A stretch of 39,191 bases of DNA from JBBQXY01 sp051004815 (GCA_051004815.1 JBPCJY010000174.1:1-39191), one strand, 5' to 3'. Shown: positions 24,643-34,031, numbered from the stretch's first letter. Numbers and translations are program-made. The notes: generated by a model not told the origin, from the sequence alone.

Positions 24643-26583
24643 TCAACCCTCGCTTTCCCGCAACCAGACGCGCATCTCGCCCGGTTCGCGGTTATCCCAG
24701 GCATAGTATGGAATTGCTGTGATTACACATGGCTGCAACGAGGCGGGCCACGACCGATAGAGCCTTCCTACCCAACCAGTGTCATCCTCGACGAGTGCCT
24801 CGCCACGGACGATGGTCACACCATCAAGCACATCAGCTTCAAATTGGCTTGCCAGTTCTGTTGTTCTCGGCACGACAATGCGATGCAGTGGCACGTTATT
24901 GTCAGCCCCTTCCAAACAGTAGACGAGGGGACCACGTTGGAGAGCGACGCAGCCAGCATCCTGACGAACATCAGGATGCACGTACATGCGCTTGACCGAC
25001 ATCGCCAGTTCGAGTTCTACCCTATCGCCGCTCTGCCATACACGTTCCACCCGCACATAGCCTTGTTCCAGATGACCATCTATCTCAAACGCCTCTCCGT
25101 TCACTCTGAGTTGGACATCCTCACACCACCCGGGAATACGCAGTCTCAGCCCAAACCTTGTTGGCTTATCCATACTCAGTCGTAGGGCAATCTTGCCATT
25201 CCACGGATAGGTCGTCTCCTGCCGCACGGCCACTTCGCGCCCACCTATGCTCACCTGGGCGGTATTCTGCATATAAAGATGCACCGCGATATCCGTATCA
25301 TTCACGCTATAGATGTACTGCCCAAGTGACGCGAAGAGGCGAGCAATGTTGGGCGGGCAACAAGCGACCCGAAACCACTTCTCCCGATGATGCCCACCCA
25401 AACTGGCCAGCGGGTTCTCGTAGAAAAACGTCTGTCCATCCCGTGAGACACCGCTCAGAACGCCATTGTAAAGCGCACGCTCCAGTATGTCTGCATAGTG
25501 TGCATTGCAGTCAAGTTGCAGCATGCGATGGTTCCAGAAGACGAAGCCGATGGCCGCGCACGTCTCCGCGTAAGCCGTCTCGTTCGGCAGGTCGTAGTCC
25601 GTCGTGAATCCCTCATTGTGCCGCGAAGGTCCAAGTCCGCCAGTAATATACAGGCGCGTCGTACAGAGGTTGTCCCAGAGACGCTGGTCAGCATCAAACA
25701 AGCCTTGATCGTGTAGCTCGCGTGCAAGGTCGGCCATGGCACTGTAGAGATACATGGCACGCACAGCATGGCCGACAACCTCATGTTGTTCGCGCACGGG
25801 CAGATGCGCTTGACTGTATTCGTGCGTCTTGTGGTGATACACTATAGGATCGTCGCCGCGTAGACGCGCCTCTTTATCAAAATAATGAGGCTGCCGTCCG
25901 CGCTCATCCACAAAATACTGACTCAAATGCAGATACCGCTTCTCTCCTGTGACCCGATACAGTTTCACCAGCGCGAGTTCAATCTCTTCATGCCCAGGAT
26001 AGCCGCGCTTCCTCCCCTGTTCGCTGCCGAAGACAGTGTCGATATAATCCGCATAGCGACACATCGTATCCAGCAGAGTGCGTTTACCCGTGGCTTGGAA
26101 ATGAGCCACCGCCGCTTCGATCAGATGCCCGGCACAATATAATTCGTGCCAATCACGCAGGTTCGTCCAGCGTTTCGTTGGCTCAACGGCAGTGAAGTAG
26201 GTATTGAGATACCCATCAGGCTGCTGGGCCGCTGCAATAAGACCGATGACTTCGTCAACTTTCGCTTCCAGTTCCGGATCGGGATGAGTACCCAGGCTGT
26301 AGCTTGCCGCCTCAATCCACTTGGCAACATCCGAGTCCCAGAAGATGTGCGGGATCGGCTCCATGCCTGGTTTCCAGTTTAGCCGAAAGTTGTCGATACG
26401 GCCCGTCTCCTGGCTGATGCGGTAGATAAGTGGCAGCGTCTGTTCGCGGTTTACTCGCAGATGCGGCGTCCAAAACGTATCGTCGATAGTCACCGCCTTC
26501 CAGGAGACCGGCATCCATGTTGGATCAGGCTGCTTCATTGATGTGGGCAAAGGATATCCTTGCTCTGATGAAAAAGATGCCAT
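24643..26583 (-). CDS. GH127 beta-L-arabinofuranosidase
   Basis: 646 residues from the ATG at 26583, which has GAAAGG upstream; the frame is open further but that part is antisense to araQ. The family (HypBA1 type) releases L-arabinose from beta-linked arabinofuranosides using a zinc-bound cysteine nucleophile. All active-site residues are in place: E324 (HNEGF), E340 and C342 (AYAETC), and the pair C408-C409 (ACCPPNIAR), matching E322, E338, C340, C417 and C418 of HypBA1. Residues about 30-430 are the (alpha/alpha)6 barrel and the rest beta-sandwich domains. There is no signal peptide, so it acts inside the cell on imported short arabinosides. It follows araQ after 23 bp, in the same operon. 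Confidence 0.93.
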   Translation of the reverse strand: MASFSSEQGYPLPTSMKQPDPTWMPVSWKAVTIDDTFWTPHLRVNREQTLPLIYRISQETGRIDNFRLNWKPGMEPIPHIFWDSDVAKWIEAASYSLGTHPDPELEAKVDEVIGLIAAAQQPDGYLNTYFTAVEPTKRWTNLRDWHELYCAGHLIEAAVAHFQATGKRTLLDTMCRYADYIDTVFGSEQGRKRGYPGHEEIELALVKLYRVTGEKRYLHLSQYFVDERGRQPHYFDKEARLRGDDPIVYHHKTHEYSQAHLPVREQHEVVGHAVRAMYLYSAMADLARELHDQGLFDADQRLWDNLCTTRLYITGGLGPSRHNEGFTTDYDLPNETAYAETCAAIGFVFWNHRMLQLDCNAHYADILERALYNGVLSGVSRDGQTFFYENPLASLGGHHREKWFRVACCPPNIARLFASLGQYIYSVNDTDIAVHLYMQNTAQVSIGGREVAVRQETTYPWNGKIALRLSMDKPTRFGLRLRIPGWCEDVQLRVNGEAFEIDGHLEQGYVRVERVWQSGDRVELELAMSVKRMYVHPDVRQDAGCVALQRGPLVYCLEGADNNVPLHRIVVPRTTELASQFEADVLDGVTIVRGEALVEDDTGWVGRLYRSWPASLQPCVITAIPYYAWDNREPGEMRVWLRESEG

Positions 26584-26606
26584 GATGAAAACCTTTCCAT
26601 GAGCTA

Positions 26607-27512
26607 CTAACCCTTCAAGCCAGTGCCAGCAATACCCTGTACGATCTGTTTCTGGAAGAACATGAACGCAATGAGCAGCGGCAATCCACCCAGTACAGCC
26701 GAGGCCATGATCTGTGCATAGTGAATGCCATACGCACTTTGCACATTGGCCAGCCCCACCGGGATGGTCATCATATTGGTGTTTGTGATCGCAATAAATG
26801 GCCAGATGAAGTTGTTCCAGGATGCCACAAAGGTGAATATCGCCACCGCCGCGAGTGCTGGCCTGGCTAGAGGCAACCATATCTGCCAAAACACACGAAA
26901 TTGGCTGGCTCCATCCACGATGGCCGCTTCCCCAAGCTCGTGCGGAATCCCATCAAAGAACTGCTTAAGGATAAAGATCGCAAAGGGGGCAGCGATCTGC
27001 GGCAGGATGATGCCCCAGTAGGTGTCCACCATGCGAAACGCATTGATCTCCGTGAACAACGGCACGATCAGTACCTGTGGAGGAACCATGATGCCCGCCA
27101 TAATCAGCCAGAACAGGAACCCTTTGGCGGGAAACCGTACACGCGAGAAGCCATACGCTGCCAGGCTCGCCAGTATAACGGTGACGACGGTGATAACGAT
27201 AGACGTGAAAGCACTATTCAAATACCAGCGCAGTAGCCCACCGGCACTTAGTACCTTGACGAACGCGTCTAACGTGAAGTGAGAGGGAATCCAACTGATC
27301 GGAACGGTGGTGGTCTCACTCTCAGGTTTGAGGGCCGTGTCTACGGCCCAGGCCAGGGGAATAATCCAAAGCACCGCCGCGATGAGCAGTACAACAAAGG
27401 CGATAACTTGTGGGATCGGGTTCCGCGACGGCCCCTGGCTCCGTGCTATCGCCTTTGCTTCAGTTCTAGCCCTTACATTGGTGACCGTCTGGTTCACAGT
27501 AGAGTCTATCAT
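26607..27512 (-). CDS. araQ: arabinose/arabinoside ABC transporter permease (AraQ/MalG type)
   Basis: 301 residues with six predicted membrane helices, beginning after a polar cytosolic start (FVVLLIAAVLWIIPLAWAVD). The EAA loop that docks the ATPase is present: ELGEAAIVDGASQFRVFWQI followed by WLPLARPALAAV. It belongs to the CUT1 family like B. subtilis AraQ. Its ATG overlaps the araP stop by one base (TGATG), so the two are translationally coupled. No ATPase is encoded in the cluster; in B. subtilis the shared ATPase MsmX serves AraNPQ, and a similar sharing is likely here. Confidence 0.9.
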   Translation of the reverse strand: MIDSTVNQTVTNVRARTEAKAIARSQGPSRNPIPQVIAFVVLLIAAVLWIIPLAWAVDTALKPESETTTVPISWIPSHFTLDAFVKVLSAGGLLRWYLNSAFTSIVITVVTVILASLAAYGFSRVRFPAKGFLFWLIMAGIMVPPQVLIVPLFTEINAFRMVDTYWGIILPQIAAPFAIFILKQFFDGIPHELGEAAIVDGASQFRVFWQIWLPLARPALAAVAIFTFVASWNNFIWPFIAITNTNMMTIPVGLANVQSAYGIHYAQIMASAVLGGLPLLIAFMFFQKQIVQGIAGTGLKG

Positions 27513-28465
27513 CAGGCGTTTCCTCCTCGACGATTGAGCAGCGAGAACATCGCTATGGAGACGACAAGAATGATCACGAAGAAGAGGTATGACATGGCCG
27601 AAGCATAACCCACACGGTATGATGTGAAACCCGTATCATAGATGTATTCGATGATCGGTTCCGTGGAGAAATTCGGTCCCCCTGTTGTCATCAGGTAGAT
27701 TTGATCGAATATCTTCAAAGACGCCAGCACCTGCAATACGAGAACCAGCATGGTGGTACGCCCCAACAGTGGTATCGTCACGTAACGCAGGCGTGTCCAT
27801 GTGCCTGCTCCGTCAATCGAGGCGGCCTCATACATTTCCGCCGGAATCTCTTGTAAGCCTGCAAGATACAATATGAAGTTGAAACCGATCGTCCACCACA
27901 CCGTCGTTAACACGATCGAGATCATCGCGACATTCGCGCTGGTCAGCCAGCCGATATTCCCCAAACCTATCCCCACCAGCGATCCACTGATCAAGCCAAA
28001 TCCCGGCTCGTACAACCAGATCCAGATCAATGCCACAACGGCGGAAGGGAGCACGTACGGGGCAAAGAAAGCGAGGCGGAAGAAGCCCTTGCCCCATGGC
28101 ACGGTGTTTGCCAGCAGTGCCAGGCCAAGCCCGAGCACAACCAGAATCGGTGTACTGAGAATGGTGAACAGGATAGTGTGCCACAGCGATGTCCAAAAAG
28201 CCGGATCAGCCAGGGCTTCTCCGTAGTTCGAGAGGCCCGTGAAGTCCGAAGTACCTTTTCCCACCAGGCTCCAATTAAAAAAGCTCATGCGTAACCCGAG
28301 GATGATGGGCCACAGCAGGAAGAGCGCATACGCAATCAGGAATGGCAGCACGAAGGCAAACCCGGTCAAGGCAGTTCGCCGATTGCCTCCGCCTCCCGAA
28401 CTGACCACCTGTTTGGTGGCGAGAGCTTGCTCCGTTTCCGGTACCGCTGGTTGCATCATTGCCAT
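27512..28465 (-). CDS. araP: arabinose/arabinoside ABC transporter permease (AraP/MalF type)
   Basis: 317 residues, ATG preceded by AAGGAGG. Six membrane helices start at about residue 33 (TGFAFVLPFLIAYALFLLWP) and the EAA loop is seen as EIPAEMYEAASIDGAGTWTR followed by LRYVTIPLLGRTT. As the MalF-type partner it pairs with the AraQ-like subunit to form the CUT1 channel in the cytoplasmic membrane. The first 30 residues are polar and Gln/Gly-rich without a long periplasmic P2 loop, as usual for Gram-positive-type MalF proteins. It follows araN after 56 bp. Confidence 0.9.
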   Translation of the reverse strand: MAMMQPAVPETEQALATKQVVSSGGGGNRRTALTGFAFVLPFLIAYALFLLWPIILGLRMSFFNWSLVGKGTSDFTGLSNYGEALADPAFWTSLWHTILFTILSTPILVVLGLGLALLANTVPWGKGFFRLAFFAPYVLPSAVVALIWIWLYEPGFGLISGSLVGIGLGNIGWLTSANVAMISIVLTTVWWTIGFNFILYLAGLQEIPAEMYEAASIDGAGTWTRLRYVTIPLLGRTTMLVLVLQVLASLKIFDQIYLMTTGGPNFSTEPIIEYIYDTGFTSYRVGYASAMSYLFFVIILVVSIAMFSLLNRRGGNA

Positions 28466-28521
28466 AGTTGTTTCCTCCTTGAGATAGAGAGTGATGCGCT
28501 ACGAGATGAACGCCGTGCCAA

Positions 28522-29862
28522 TTAGACCGGGCTTGGTGTATTGAGCATCTTTTGCATGTAGCTACGATACTGATCCAGCCCTTGTTGCGCAGTGATCTGT
28601 CCACCCATCACGGCCTGGAATGCCGCCCCCGCCTGCGTCTCCATTTGCGACCCGGAGCCGCTGAACCAGGCAGGAGGATCGTACACTACATATTGCGCCT
28701 CAGCCGCGTAGTTTGCTTGCGGCTCCAGCTTCTGATAGGCTGCACTTTTGATGACAGGCTGATACGCGGGAATGTGACCACCTTGTGCCCAGACCGCGCT
28801 ATCTTTGAGCATAAAGCTAATGAACTTGAGCGAGTCAGCCAGCCGCTGCGGATCCAGCACGCTCGGCTTGGGAAGAATAAAGGTATGCGAATCGGCCTGG
28901 GTTTTGTTGTTGCCGAAGATGTTGGGGAATAGGGTCATGTTGAAAGGCAGCTTGGCATCCTGAAAGGTTGTCACCTCCCACTCACCATTCCAGAAGAATC
29001 CCGCCTTGCCACTGGCGAATAACGCCACCGCGCCGCCATAATCTGTCGTCGGAGTGGCAACCTTGGCCTTGAGCGTCAGGTCCGTCATGAATGAGAGTGC
29101 TTGCAATGCTTTAGCGTCATCCAGAACCAGCTTACTGCCATCAGGTGTAAGGATGTTTCCTCCCAACTGACTGTAGAGGGCATAAAAGAGACGCCATGGG
29201 TTCACATCCTGAACGTCGAGAGCTAGCCCCAGTGCTCCAGTCGCCTTCTGCACTTTCTGGAAAGCAGCGATAACCGCGTTCGGGCCAACCAGCGGCACCA
29301 GCTTTCCATCTGCTCCCAGCAACCCTGCCTTGCGGCAGATATCAGTGTTGTAGTACATCACAAACGGGTGCGTATCGAGCGGAATAGCGTAGAGTTTCCC
29401 CCCAAAGTGTGCGCTATTCCAGATCTCTGGCAAGAATTTGTCAGCGGTGATGCCGTACTGTGCGAGCTGAGCCTCGTCGAAAGGCTGCAAGAGACCCGCT
29501 GGTGCATAGCCCAGCATACGCGATAGATGCATAATGGCGACATCAGGCGGTTGTCCTCCTACCGCCGCCATCGCCAGCTTGGTGTAATATGGGGCTCCCC
29601 AGGTGAGGGTCACGGAGTTCACTGCGATGTCAGACTGGCTCCCGGCAAAGTCGCTTACCATCTGATTCATGCGCAGTCCGTCACCGCCGCTGAAGAGATT
29701 CCAGTACGTGAGAGGCGTACCATTGCCCGCTGCCAATGTATATGGCCCACATGATGCCGCGACCAGACCAGCAGCAGCAGTAAGGGCTGTATTGCGTAAA
29801 AATATGCGCCTGCTGATGCGCTGCTCAAGTGGTGTTCTGCCCAGAATGTCTTCGAGGTCCAT
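28522..29862 (-). CDS. araN: extracellular sugar-binding lipoprotein of the ABC importer (AraN type)
   Basis: 446 residues, ATG with AGGAGG upstream. The N-terminus has a twin-arginine motif SRRIFLRN (about residues 17-24), a short hydrophobic stretch and a lipobox-like LVAASC with the cysteine at residue 38, so it is probably exported folded by Tat and lipidated. The body is a family 1 extracellular solute-binding protein: TPLTYWNLFSGGDGLRMNQM, then VMYYNTDICRKAGLL and ALFASGKAGFFWNGEWEVTT. It would capture L-arabinose or arabino-oligosaccharides and deliver them to AraP/AraQ. It is the first gene of the minus-strand operon and is transcribed away from the palindromic operator. Confidence 0.9.
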   Translation of the reverse strand: MDLEDILGRTPLEQRISRRIFLRNTALTAAAGLVAASCGPYTLAAGNGTPLTYWNLFSGGDGLRMNQMVSDFAGSQSDIAVNSVTLTWGAPYYTKLAMAAVGGQPPDVAIMHLSRMLGYAPAGLLQPFDEAQLAQYGITADKFLPEIWNSAHFGGKLYAIPLDTHPFVMYYNTDICRKAGLLGADGKLVPLVGPNAVIAAFQKVQKATGALGLALDVQDVNPWRLFYALYSQLGGNILTPDGSKLVLDDAKALQALSFMTDLTLKAKVATPTTDYGGAVALFASGKAGFFWNGEWEVTTFQDAKLPFNMTLFPNIFGNNKTQADSHTFILPKPSVLDPQRLADSLKFISFMLKDSAVWAQGGHIPAYQPVIKSAAYQKLEPQANYAAEAQYVVYDPPAWFSGSGSQMETQAGAAFQAVMGGQITAQQGLDQYRSYMQKMLNTPSPV

Positions 29863-29936
29863 TTTAGCCTCCTATGAGTGGGTACAGCGTTAAGAAAACA
29901 TCCTACAAATAGAAGATATCGTAAGAAATGCTGATT

Positions 29937-29965
29937 ACCATAATAGTTAAGGCTAATGATTACAA
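29937..29965 (-). promoter_or_regulatory. candidate promoter of the araN operon
   Basis: On the minus strand TTGTAA (29965-29960) and TATGGT (29942-29937) are 17 bases apart, each matching four of six bases of the sigma-70 consensus boxes. The pair lies about 75 bp upstream of the araN start and between that start and the palindromic operator. The match is weak and the assignment is tentative. Confidence 0.25.
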
Positions 29966-30030
29966 CATACTACGCCGCAAAGCTACTTGCTTCAAAAGGT
30001 TCTGTGTACCACCCTGTCGCTCTACAGCAT

Positions 30031-30078
30031 CGTTCTTAACCCCTGCTTTACAACGTTGTAAAGTAGGGGTTAAGAACG
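30031..30078. promoter_or_regulatory. 48-bp palindrome with LacI-family-type operator core
   Basis: The whole 48 bp is an inverted repeat with one mismatched pair (G at 30045 opposite T at 30064). The core CTTTACAACGTTGTAAAG (30046-30063) is a perfect 18-bp palindrome with the central CG and flanking AA/TT typical of LacI-family operators such as PurR. The outer arms GTTCTTAACCCCT and its complement form a second dyad. It lies in the 308-bp gap between araN and araB, so one site could control both arms. It would also form a long hairpin if transcribed. The remainder of the gap shows nothing else clear. Confidence 0.75.
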
Positions 30079-30170
30079 CGTTCTTTTCCCTTGTATCTGG
30101 TAACTCATCTTCTACGATCTCTTAGTATTCTTTCCCTACCAAGAGATATTTATGAAGGAGGAAGGCGTTC

Positions 30171-31841
30171 ATGAACACGTCGCCTCGGTCAACCTCGCAC
30201 TATGCCATCGGCGTCGATTTCGGCACAGAGTCCGGTCGTGCAATACTGGTGGATATCAACACGGGAAGCCAACTAGCCAGTAGTGTGCATCCGTACGCGC
30301 ATGGTGTCATCGACGAGACGCTCCCCGCTACCACGATTACTCTCGAGCCTGATTGGGCCTTGCAAGACCCCAATGATTACCTGGAAGTGTTCAAGACGAC
30401 GATTCCGACGGTGCTGACCGAAAGCGGCGTGAAGCCGGATGATGTTATCGGTATCGGCATTGACTTCACAGCCTGTACCATGCTGCCGACGACTGCCGAC
30501 GGGACACCGCTCTGTTTCTTGCCGCAGTGGCGCAACAACCCACATGCCTGGGTCAAGTTGTGGAAGCATCACGCCGCGCAGCCCGAAGCCAACAAACTGA
30601 ATCAGATCGCTCGCGACCTGGGGTACACCTTCCTGGATCGCTACGGTGGCAAGATCAGCTCCGAATGGTTCTTTCCCAAGGCGTGGCAGATACTGGACGA
30701 GGCACCCGAAGTCTATGCTGCCGCCGCTCGGCTGATCGAGGCTGCCGACTGGGTGGTGTGGCAGCTCACCGGCGTGGAAACACGCAACGCGTGTACAGCA
30801 GGCTACAAGGCCATCTGGTCGAAGCGTGACGGCTTCCCGCCGAACGAGTTTTTCAAAGCATTGGATCCTCGCATGGAACATATCGTCGATGAGAAAATGT
30901 GCCGCACACTCTCCCCACTCGGCTCGAAGGCTGGCGGTCTGGCTGCGGAAGCCGCCCGCTGGACCGGATTGAACCCTGACACCCCTGTCGCCGTTGCTAA
31001 TGTGGATGCCCATGTTGCCGTCCCTGCCGCCACGGTTCTCGAACCCGGACGAATGGTCATCATCATGGGTACCTCCAATTGTCATATGCTGCTCGGCACG
31101 GAGGAGCGTGAGGTACCAGGTATTTGTGGCGCGGTACAGGATGGCATCGTCCCTGGCTTTGTGGGGTATGAAGCCGGCCAATCATGCGTGGGCGATAGTT
31201 TTGCCTGGTTTGTGGAGCAGTGTGTGCCTACCTCCTACACCGATCAGGCCGAGACTCGTGCTCTGAATATTCATCAATTCCTGGAGGGCAAGGCGGCCCT
31301 CTTACAGCCAGGTGAGAGCGGCCTACTGGCACTGGACTGGTGGAATGGCAACCGCACGACCCTGGCAACTCGACCGGAGGAAATCTACCGGGCGTTGATC
31401 GAGTCCACCGCCTATGGCACACGCACCATCATCGATGATTTCAATACTCATGGTGTTCCGGTCAGAGAAATCGTGGCTGCGGGCGGCCTGCCAGAGCGCA
31501 ACAAGTTGCTGATGCAGATCTACGCCGACGTCACCGGCTTGCCCATTTACCAGACACGCACCATTCAGGGGGGCGCGTATGGCTCGGCCATGTATGGGGC
31601 AGTGGCCGCGGGTGCCGAGGCCGGGGGATACGCTTCCATCTTCGAAGCCAGCAGACACATGGCCCATCTACGTGAGGAGACGTTCAAACCGATTCCCCAG
31701 CACCAGAAAATATACGACCAGTTGTATCGAGAGTACTCCATCCTGTATGACTATTTTGGGCGCGGTGCTAATGACGTGATGAAGCACCTCAAGCGTCTGA
31801 GAGAAACGATCCTTGCGCAACCACACACTGAGGAGATATGA
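30171..31841 (+). CDS. araB: L-ribulokinase
   Basis: 556 residues, ATG preceded by AAGGAGGAAGG. An FGGY-family kinase with the nucleotide/sugar site GVDFGTESGRAILVD (about 13-27), IGIGIDFTACTMLPTTADGT, the VNVDAHVAVPAA-type segment (VANVDAHVAVPAATV), MGTSNCHMLLG, and the second ATPase-fold signature EIVAAGGLPERNKLLMQIYA followed by DVTGLPI. It phosphorylates L-ribulose to L-ribulose 5-phosphate with ATP, the second step of bacterial L-arabinose breakdown. Length is as expected for AraB (about 560). It opens the plus-strand operon and ends one base before the araD start codon. Confidence 0.95.
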   Translation: MNTSPRSTSHYAIGVDFGTESGRAILVDINTGSQLASSVHPYAHGVIDETLPATTITLEPDWALQDPNDYLEVFKTTIPTVLTESGVKPDDVIGIGIDFTACTMLPTTADGTPLCFLPQWRNNPHAWVKLWKHHAAQPEANKLNQIARDLGYTFLDRYGGKISSEWFFPKAWQILDEAPEVYAAAARLIEAADWVVWQLTGVETRNACTAGYKAIWSKRDGFPPNEFFKALDPRMEHIVDEKMCRTLSPLGSKAGGLAAEAARWTGLNPDTPVAVANVDAHVAVPAATVLEPGRMVIIMGTSNCHMLLGTEEREVPGICGAVQDGIVPGFVGYEAGQSCVGDSFAWFVEQCVPTSYTDQAETRALNIHQFLEGKAALLQPGESGLLALDWWNGNRTTLATRPEEIYRALIESTAYGTRTIIDDFNTHGVPVREIVAAGGLPERNKLLMQIYADVTGLPIYQTRTIQGGAYGSAMYGAVAAGAEAGGYASIFEASRHMAHLREETFKPIPQHQKIYDQLYREYSILYDYFGRGANDVMKHLKRLRETILAQPHTEEI

Positions 31842-31842
31842 C

Positions 31843-32487
31843 ATGCTCGAACAGCTTAAAGAACAGGTCTGGAAACTGCATCAGGAATTGCCCAGGAACG
31901 GTCTGGTCGTCTGGACGGGCGGCAACGTGAGTGCTCGCGATCCAGCGAGTGGGTTGGTGGTGATTAAGCCCAGCGGTGTGCTGTACGATGAGTTGCAACC
32001 AGAGGATCATGTGGTGGTGAACCTGGCAGGCGAAATCATCGAAGGGAAACTTAAGCCTTCTTCCGATACCGCCAGCCATCTCTACATCTACCGACACCGT
32101 CCCGATGTCAACGGCGTGGTTCACACCCACTCCTCCTATGCCACCGCCTTTGCCGCCCTCGGCCAGGCGATCCCCGTCTACCTCACTGCTATCGCTGACG
32201 AATTTGGTGGCCCGATTCCTTGCGCGGGTTTTGCCTTGATCGGCGGTGAGGAAATTGGTCGGGAGGTGGTTGAGAACATTGGTCAGTCCGCGGCCGTACT
32301 CTTGAAGAATCACGGTGTCTTCACTATCGGCCCCACTGCCCGCGCCGCCGTCAAGGCAGCCGTGATGGTGGAAGATGTGGCGCGAGCGGTCTGGCTCGCC
32401 CTGCAACTTGGTCAGCCTGACGAAATCGCCCCGCAAGACGTGGCCCGGCTCCATCACCGCTACCTCCATGTCTATGGACAGAGATAG
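31843..32487 (+). CDS. araD: L-ribulose-5-phosphate 4-epimerase
   Basis: 214 residues from the ATG at 31843, which has AGGAG at 31831-31835 inside the end of araB; a TTG at 31813 is in frame but lacks a site. It is a class II aldolase-like zinc enzyme: WTGGNVSARDPASGLVVIKP then SGVLYDELQPED, the phosphate-binding SSDTASH, the zinc histidines of VVHTHSSYATAFAALGQ, and LLKNHGVFTIG with the third histidine. It converts L-ribulose 5-phosphate to D-xylulose 5-phosphate, feeding the pentose phosphate pathway. It is slightly shorter than E. coli AraD (231). One base separates it from araB and 10 bp from araA. Confidence 0.94.
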   Translation: MLEQLKEQVWKLHQELPRNGLVVWTGGNVSARDPASGLVVIKPSGVLYDELQPEDHVVVNLAGEIIEGKLKPSSDTASHLYIYRHRPDVNGVVHTHSSYATAFAALGQAIPVYLTAIADEFGGPIPCAGFALIGGEEIGREVVENIGQSAAVLLKNHGVFTIGPTARAAVKAAVMVEDVARAVWLALQLGQPDEIAPQDVARLHHRYLHVYGQR

Positions 32488-32497
32488 GAAGCAACCC

Positions 32498-34009
32498 ATG
32501 ATAATAGACCTGAAACAGTTCGAGGTGTGGTTCGTCACCGGAAGCCAACACCTCTACGGCCCTGAGACGCTTGAGAAAGTCGCTGACCATTCCGCGGAGA
32601 TCGCACAGGCCCTTTCCCATACCGAGCACATCGCCGTCAACATCGTCTTGAAACCTGTTCTGACCACCCCTGAAGCGATTCGCCAGTTGTGCCTGGAAGC
32701 CAATTCCACGAGCAACTGCGTTGGCCTGATCCTGTGGATGCATACCTTCTCCCCGGCCAAAATGTGGATCGCTGGATTAACTGCGCTGCAAAAGCCGTTC
32801 GTGCATCTGCATACCCAGTACAATCGCGACATACCGTGGGCGGAAATCGACATGGACTTCATGAATCTTAACCAGTCCGTCCACGGAGATCGCGAATTCG
32901 GCTTCATCGGCAGCCGCATGCGCTTGAACCGCAAGGTGGTCGTTGGACACTGGCAGGATGAAGATGTCCAGCACCGTTTGGGAACATGGGCGCGTGCCGC
33001 CTGTGCCTGGTCCGATGCGCAAGGGGCCAGGATCGCCCGCTTCGGCGACAATATGCGCGAAGTGGCCGTCACCGAAGGCGATAAAGTGGAAGCCCAGATC
33101 AGGTTGGGCTACGACGTCTCCGGGTACGGCGTCGGCGATCTCGTCGCCTACGTGAACCAGGTGACGGACAGCGAGATTGATCAACTTGTGAAGGAATACA
33201 ACGAACGCTATGAGGTGGCACCATCGCTACGCCGTGGCGGCAACCAGTATCAGTCTCTGCGTGAGGGTGCACGCATTGAGATCGGCTTGCGGCATTTCCT
33301 TGCGGAGGGTCAGTTCAAAGCCTTCACCACGACCTTCGAGGACCTACACGGTCTCACGCAACTCCCCGGCCTCTCGGTTCAACGCTTGATGGCCGAGAAC
33401 TATGGGTTTGGGGCCGAGGGCGACTGGAAGACGGCGGCCCTGGTGCGGGCAATGAAGGTCATGAGTGCTGGCTTGCGTGGTGGGACGTCCTTCATGGAAG
33501 ACTACACCTATCACCTGAACGACAACGACATGATGGGGTTGGGAGCACATATGCTGGAAGTATGCCCTACCATCACTGAGCAGAAGCCTTCGCTGGAAAT
33601 TCACCCGCTCTCCATTGGTGGCAAGGCTGACCCGGTGCGCCTGGTGTTTGATGCGCAACCTGGACCAGGCGTTAATGCCGCAGTGATGGATATGGGCAAT
33701 CGCTTCCGCATGCTCGTCAATACCGTCGAGGTGGTGCCGACACATGAACCCCTACCGAAGCTCCCAGTCGCCAGAGCAGTATGGAGGCCACAGCCTGACT
33801 TGAAAACTTCCGCCACAGCCTGGATACTCGCCGGAGGGGCGCATCATACTGGCTTTAGCCAGCCACTGACGGTCGAACATCTGGAAGACTTCGCGGAAAT
33901 CGCCGACATGGAGTTTTTGCTCATCAACCATGACACCACCCTCTCAGCATTCAAGAAAGAGATCCGCTGGAACGACATGTACTACCTTCTCGCTCATGGA
34001 CTGAGGTAG
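32498..34009 (+). CDS. araA: L-arabinose isomerase
   Basis: 503 residues from the ATG at 32498 with AGGAAG upstream; the frame is open back to 32375 but that part overlaps araD and is not family-like. The start LKQFEVWFVTGSQHLYGPET is diagnostic of AraA, followed by CVGLILWMHTFSPAKMWIAG, HTQYNRDIPWAEIDMDFMNL NQ-type segments, the metal/catalytic region GLRGGTSFMEDYTYHLNDND and LEIHPLSIGGKADPVRLVFD. It isomerises L-arabinose to L-ribulose using a divalent metal, commonly manganese. Length matches the family (about 500). It lies third in the operon, 22 bp before abfA. Confidence 0.96.
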   Translation: MIIDLKQFEVWFVTGSQHLYGPETLEKVADHSAEIAQALSHTEHIAVNIVLKPVLTTPEAIRQLCLEANSTSNCVGLILWMHTFSPAKMWIAGLTALQKPFVHLHTQYNRDIPWAEIDMDFMNLNQSVHGDREFGFIGSRMRLNRKVVVGHWQDEDVQHRLGTWARAACAWSDAQGARIARFGDNMREVAVTEGDKVEAQIRLGYDVSGYGVGDLVAYVNQVTDSEIDQLVKEYNERYEVAPSLRRGGNQYQSLREGARIEIGLRHFLAEGQFKAFTTTFEDLHGLTQLPGLSVQRLMAENYGFGAEGDWKTAALVRAMKVMSAGLRGGTSFMEDYTYHLNDNDMMGLGAHMLEVCPTITEQKPSLEIHPLSIGGKADPVRLVFDAQPGPGVNAAVMDMGNRFRMLVNTVEVVPTHEPLPKLPVARAVWRPQPDLKTSATAWILAGGAHHTGFSQPLTVEHLEDFAEIADMEFLLINHDTTLSAFKKEIRWNDMYYLLAHGLR

Positions 34010-34031
34010 TCGCCATAAAGGGAAAATAGCT

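Noticed and set aside
26584..26889. N-terminal extension of the GH127 frame
   Set aside because: The extra 102 codons lie inside araQ and resemble nothing; the ATG at 26583 has a ribosome binding site and gives the family's normal length.
30273..31181. 302-aa frame antisense to araB
   Set aside because: Entirely opposite a well-supported ribulokinase gene; no ribosome binding site or family motif.
32375..32497. N-terminal extension of araA
   Set aside because: It overlaps araD in another frame; the family start (LKQFEVWFVTGSQHLYG) follows the ATG at 32498.
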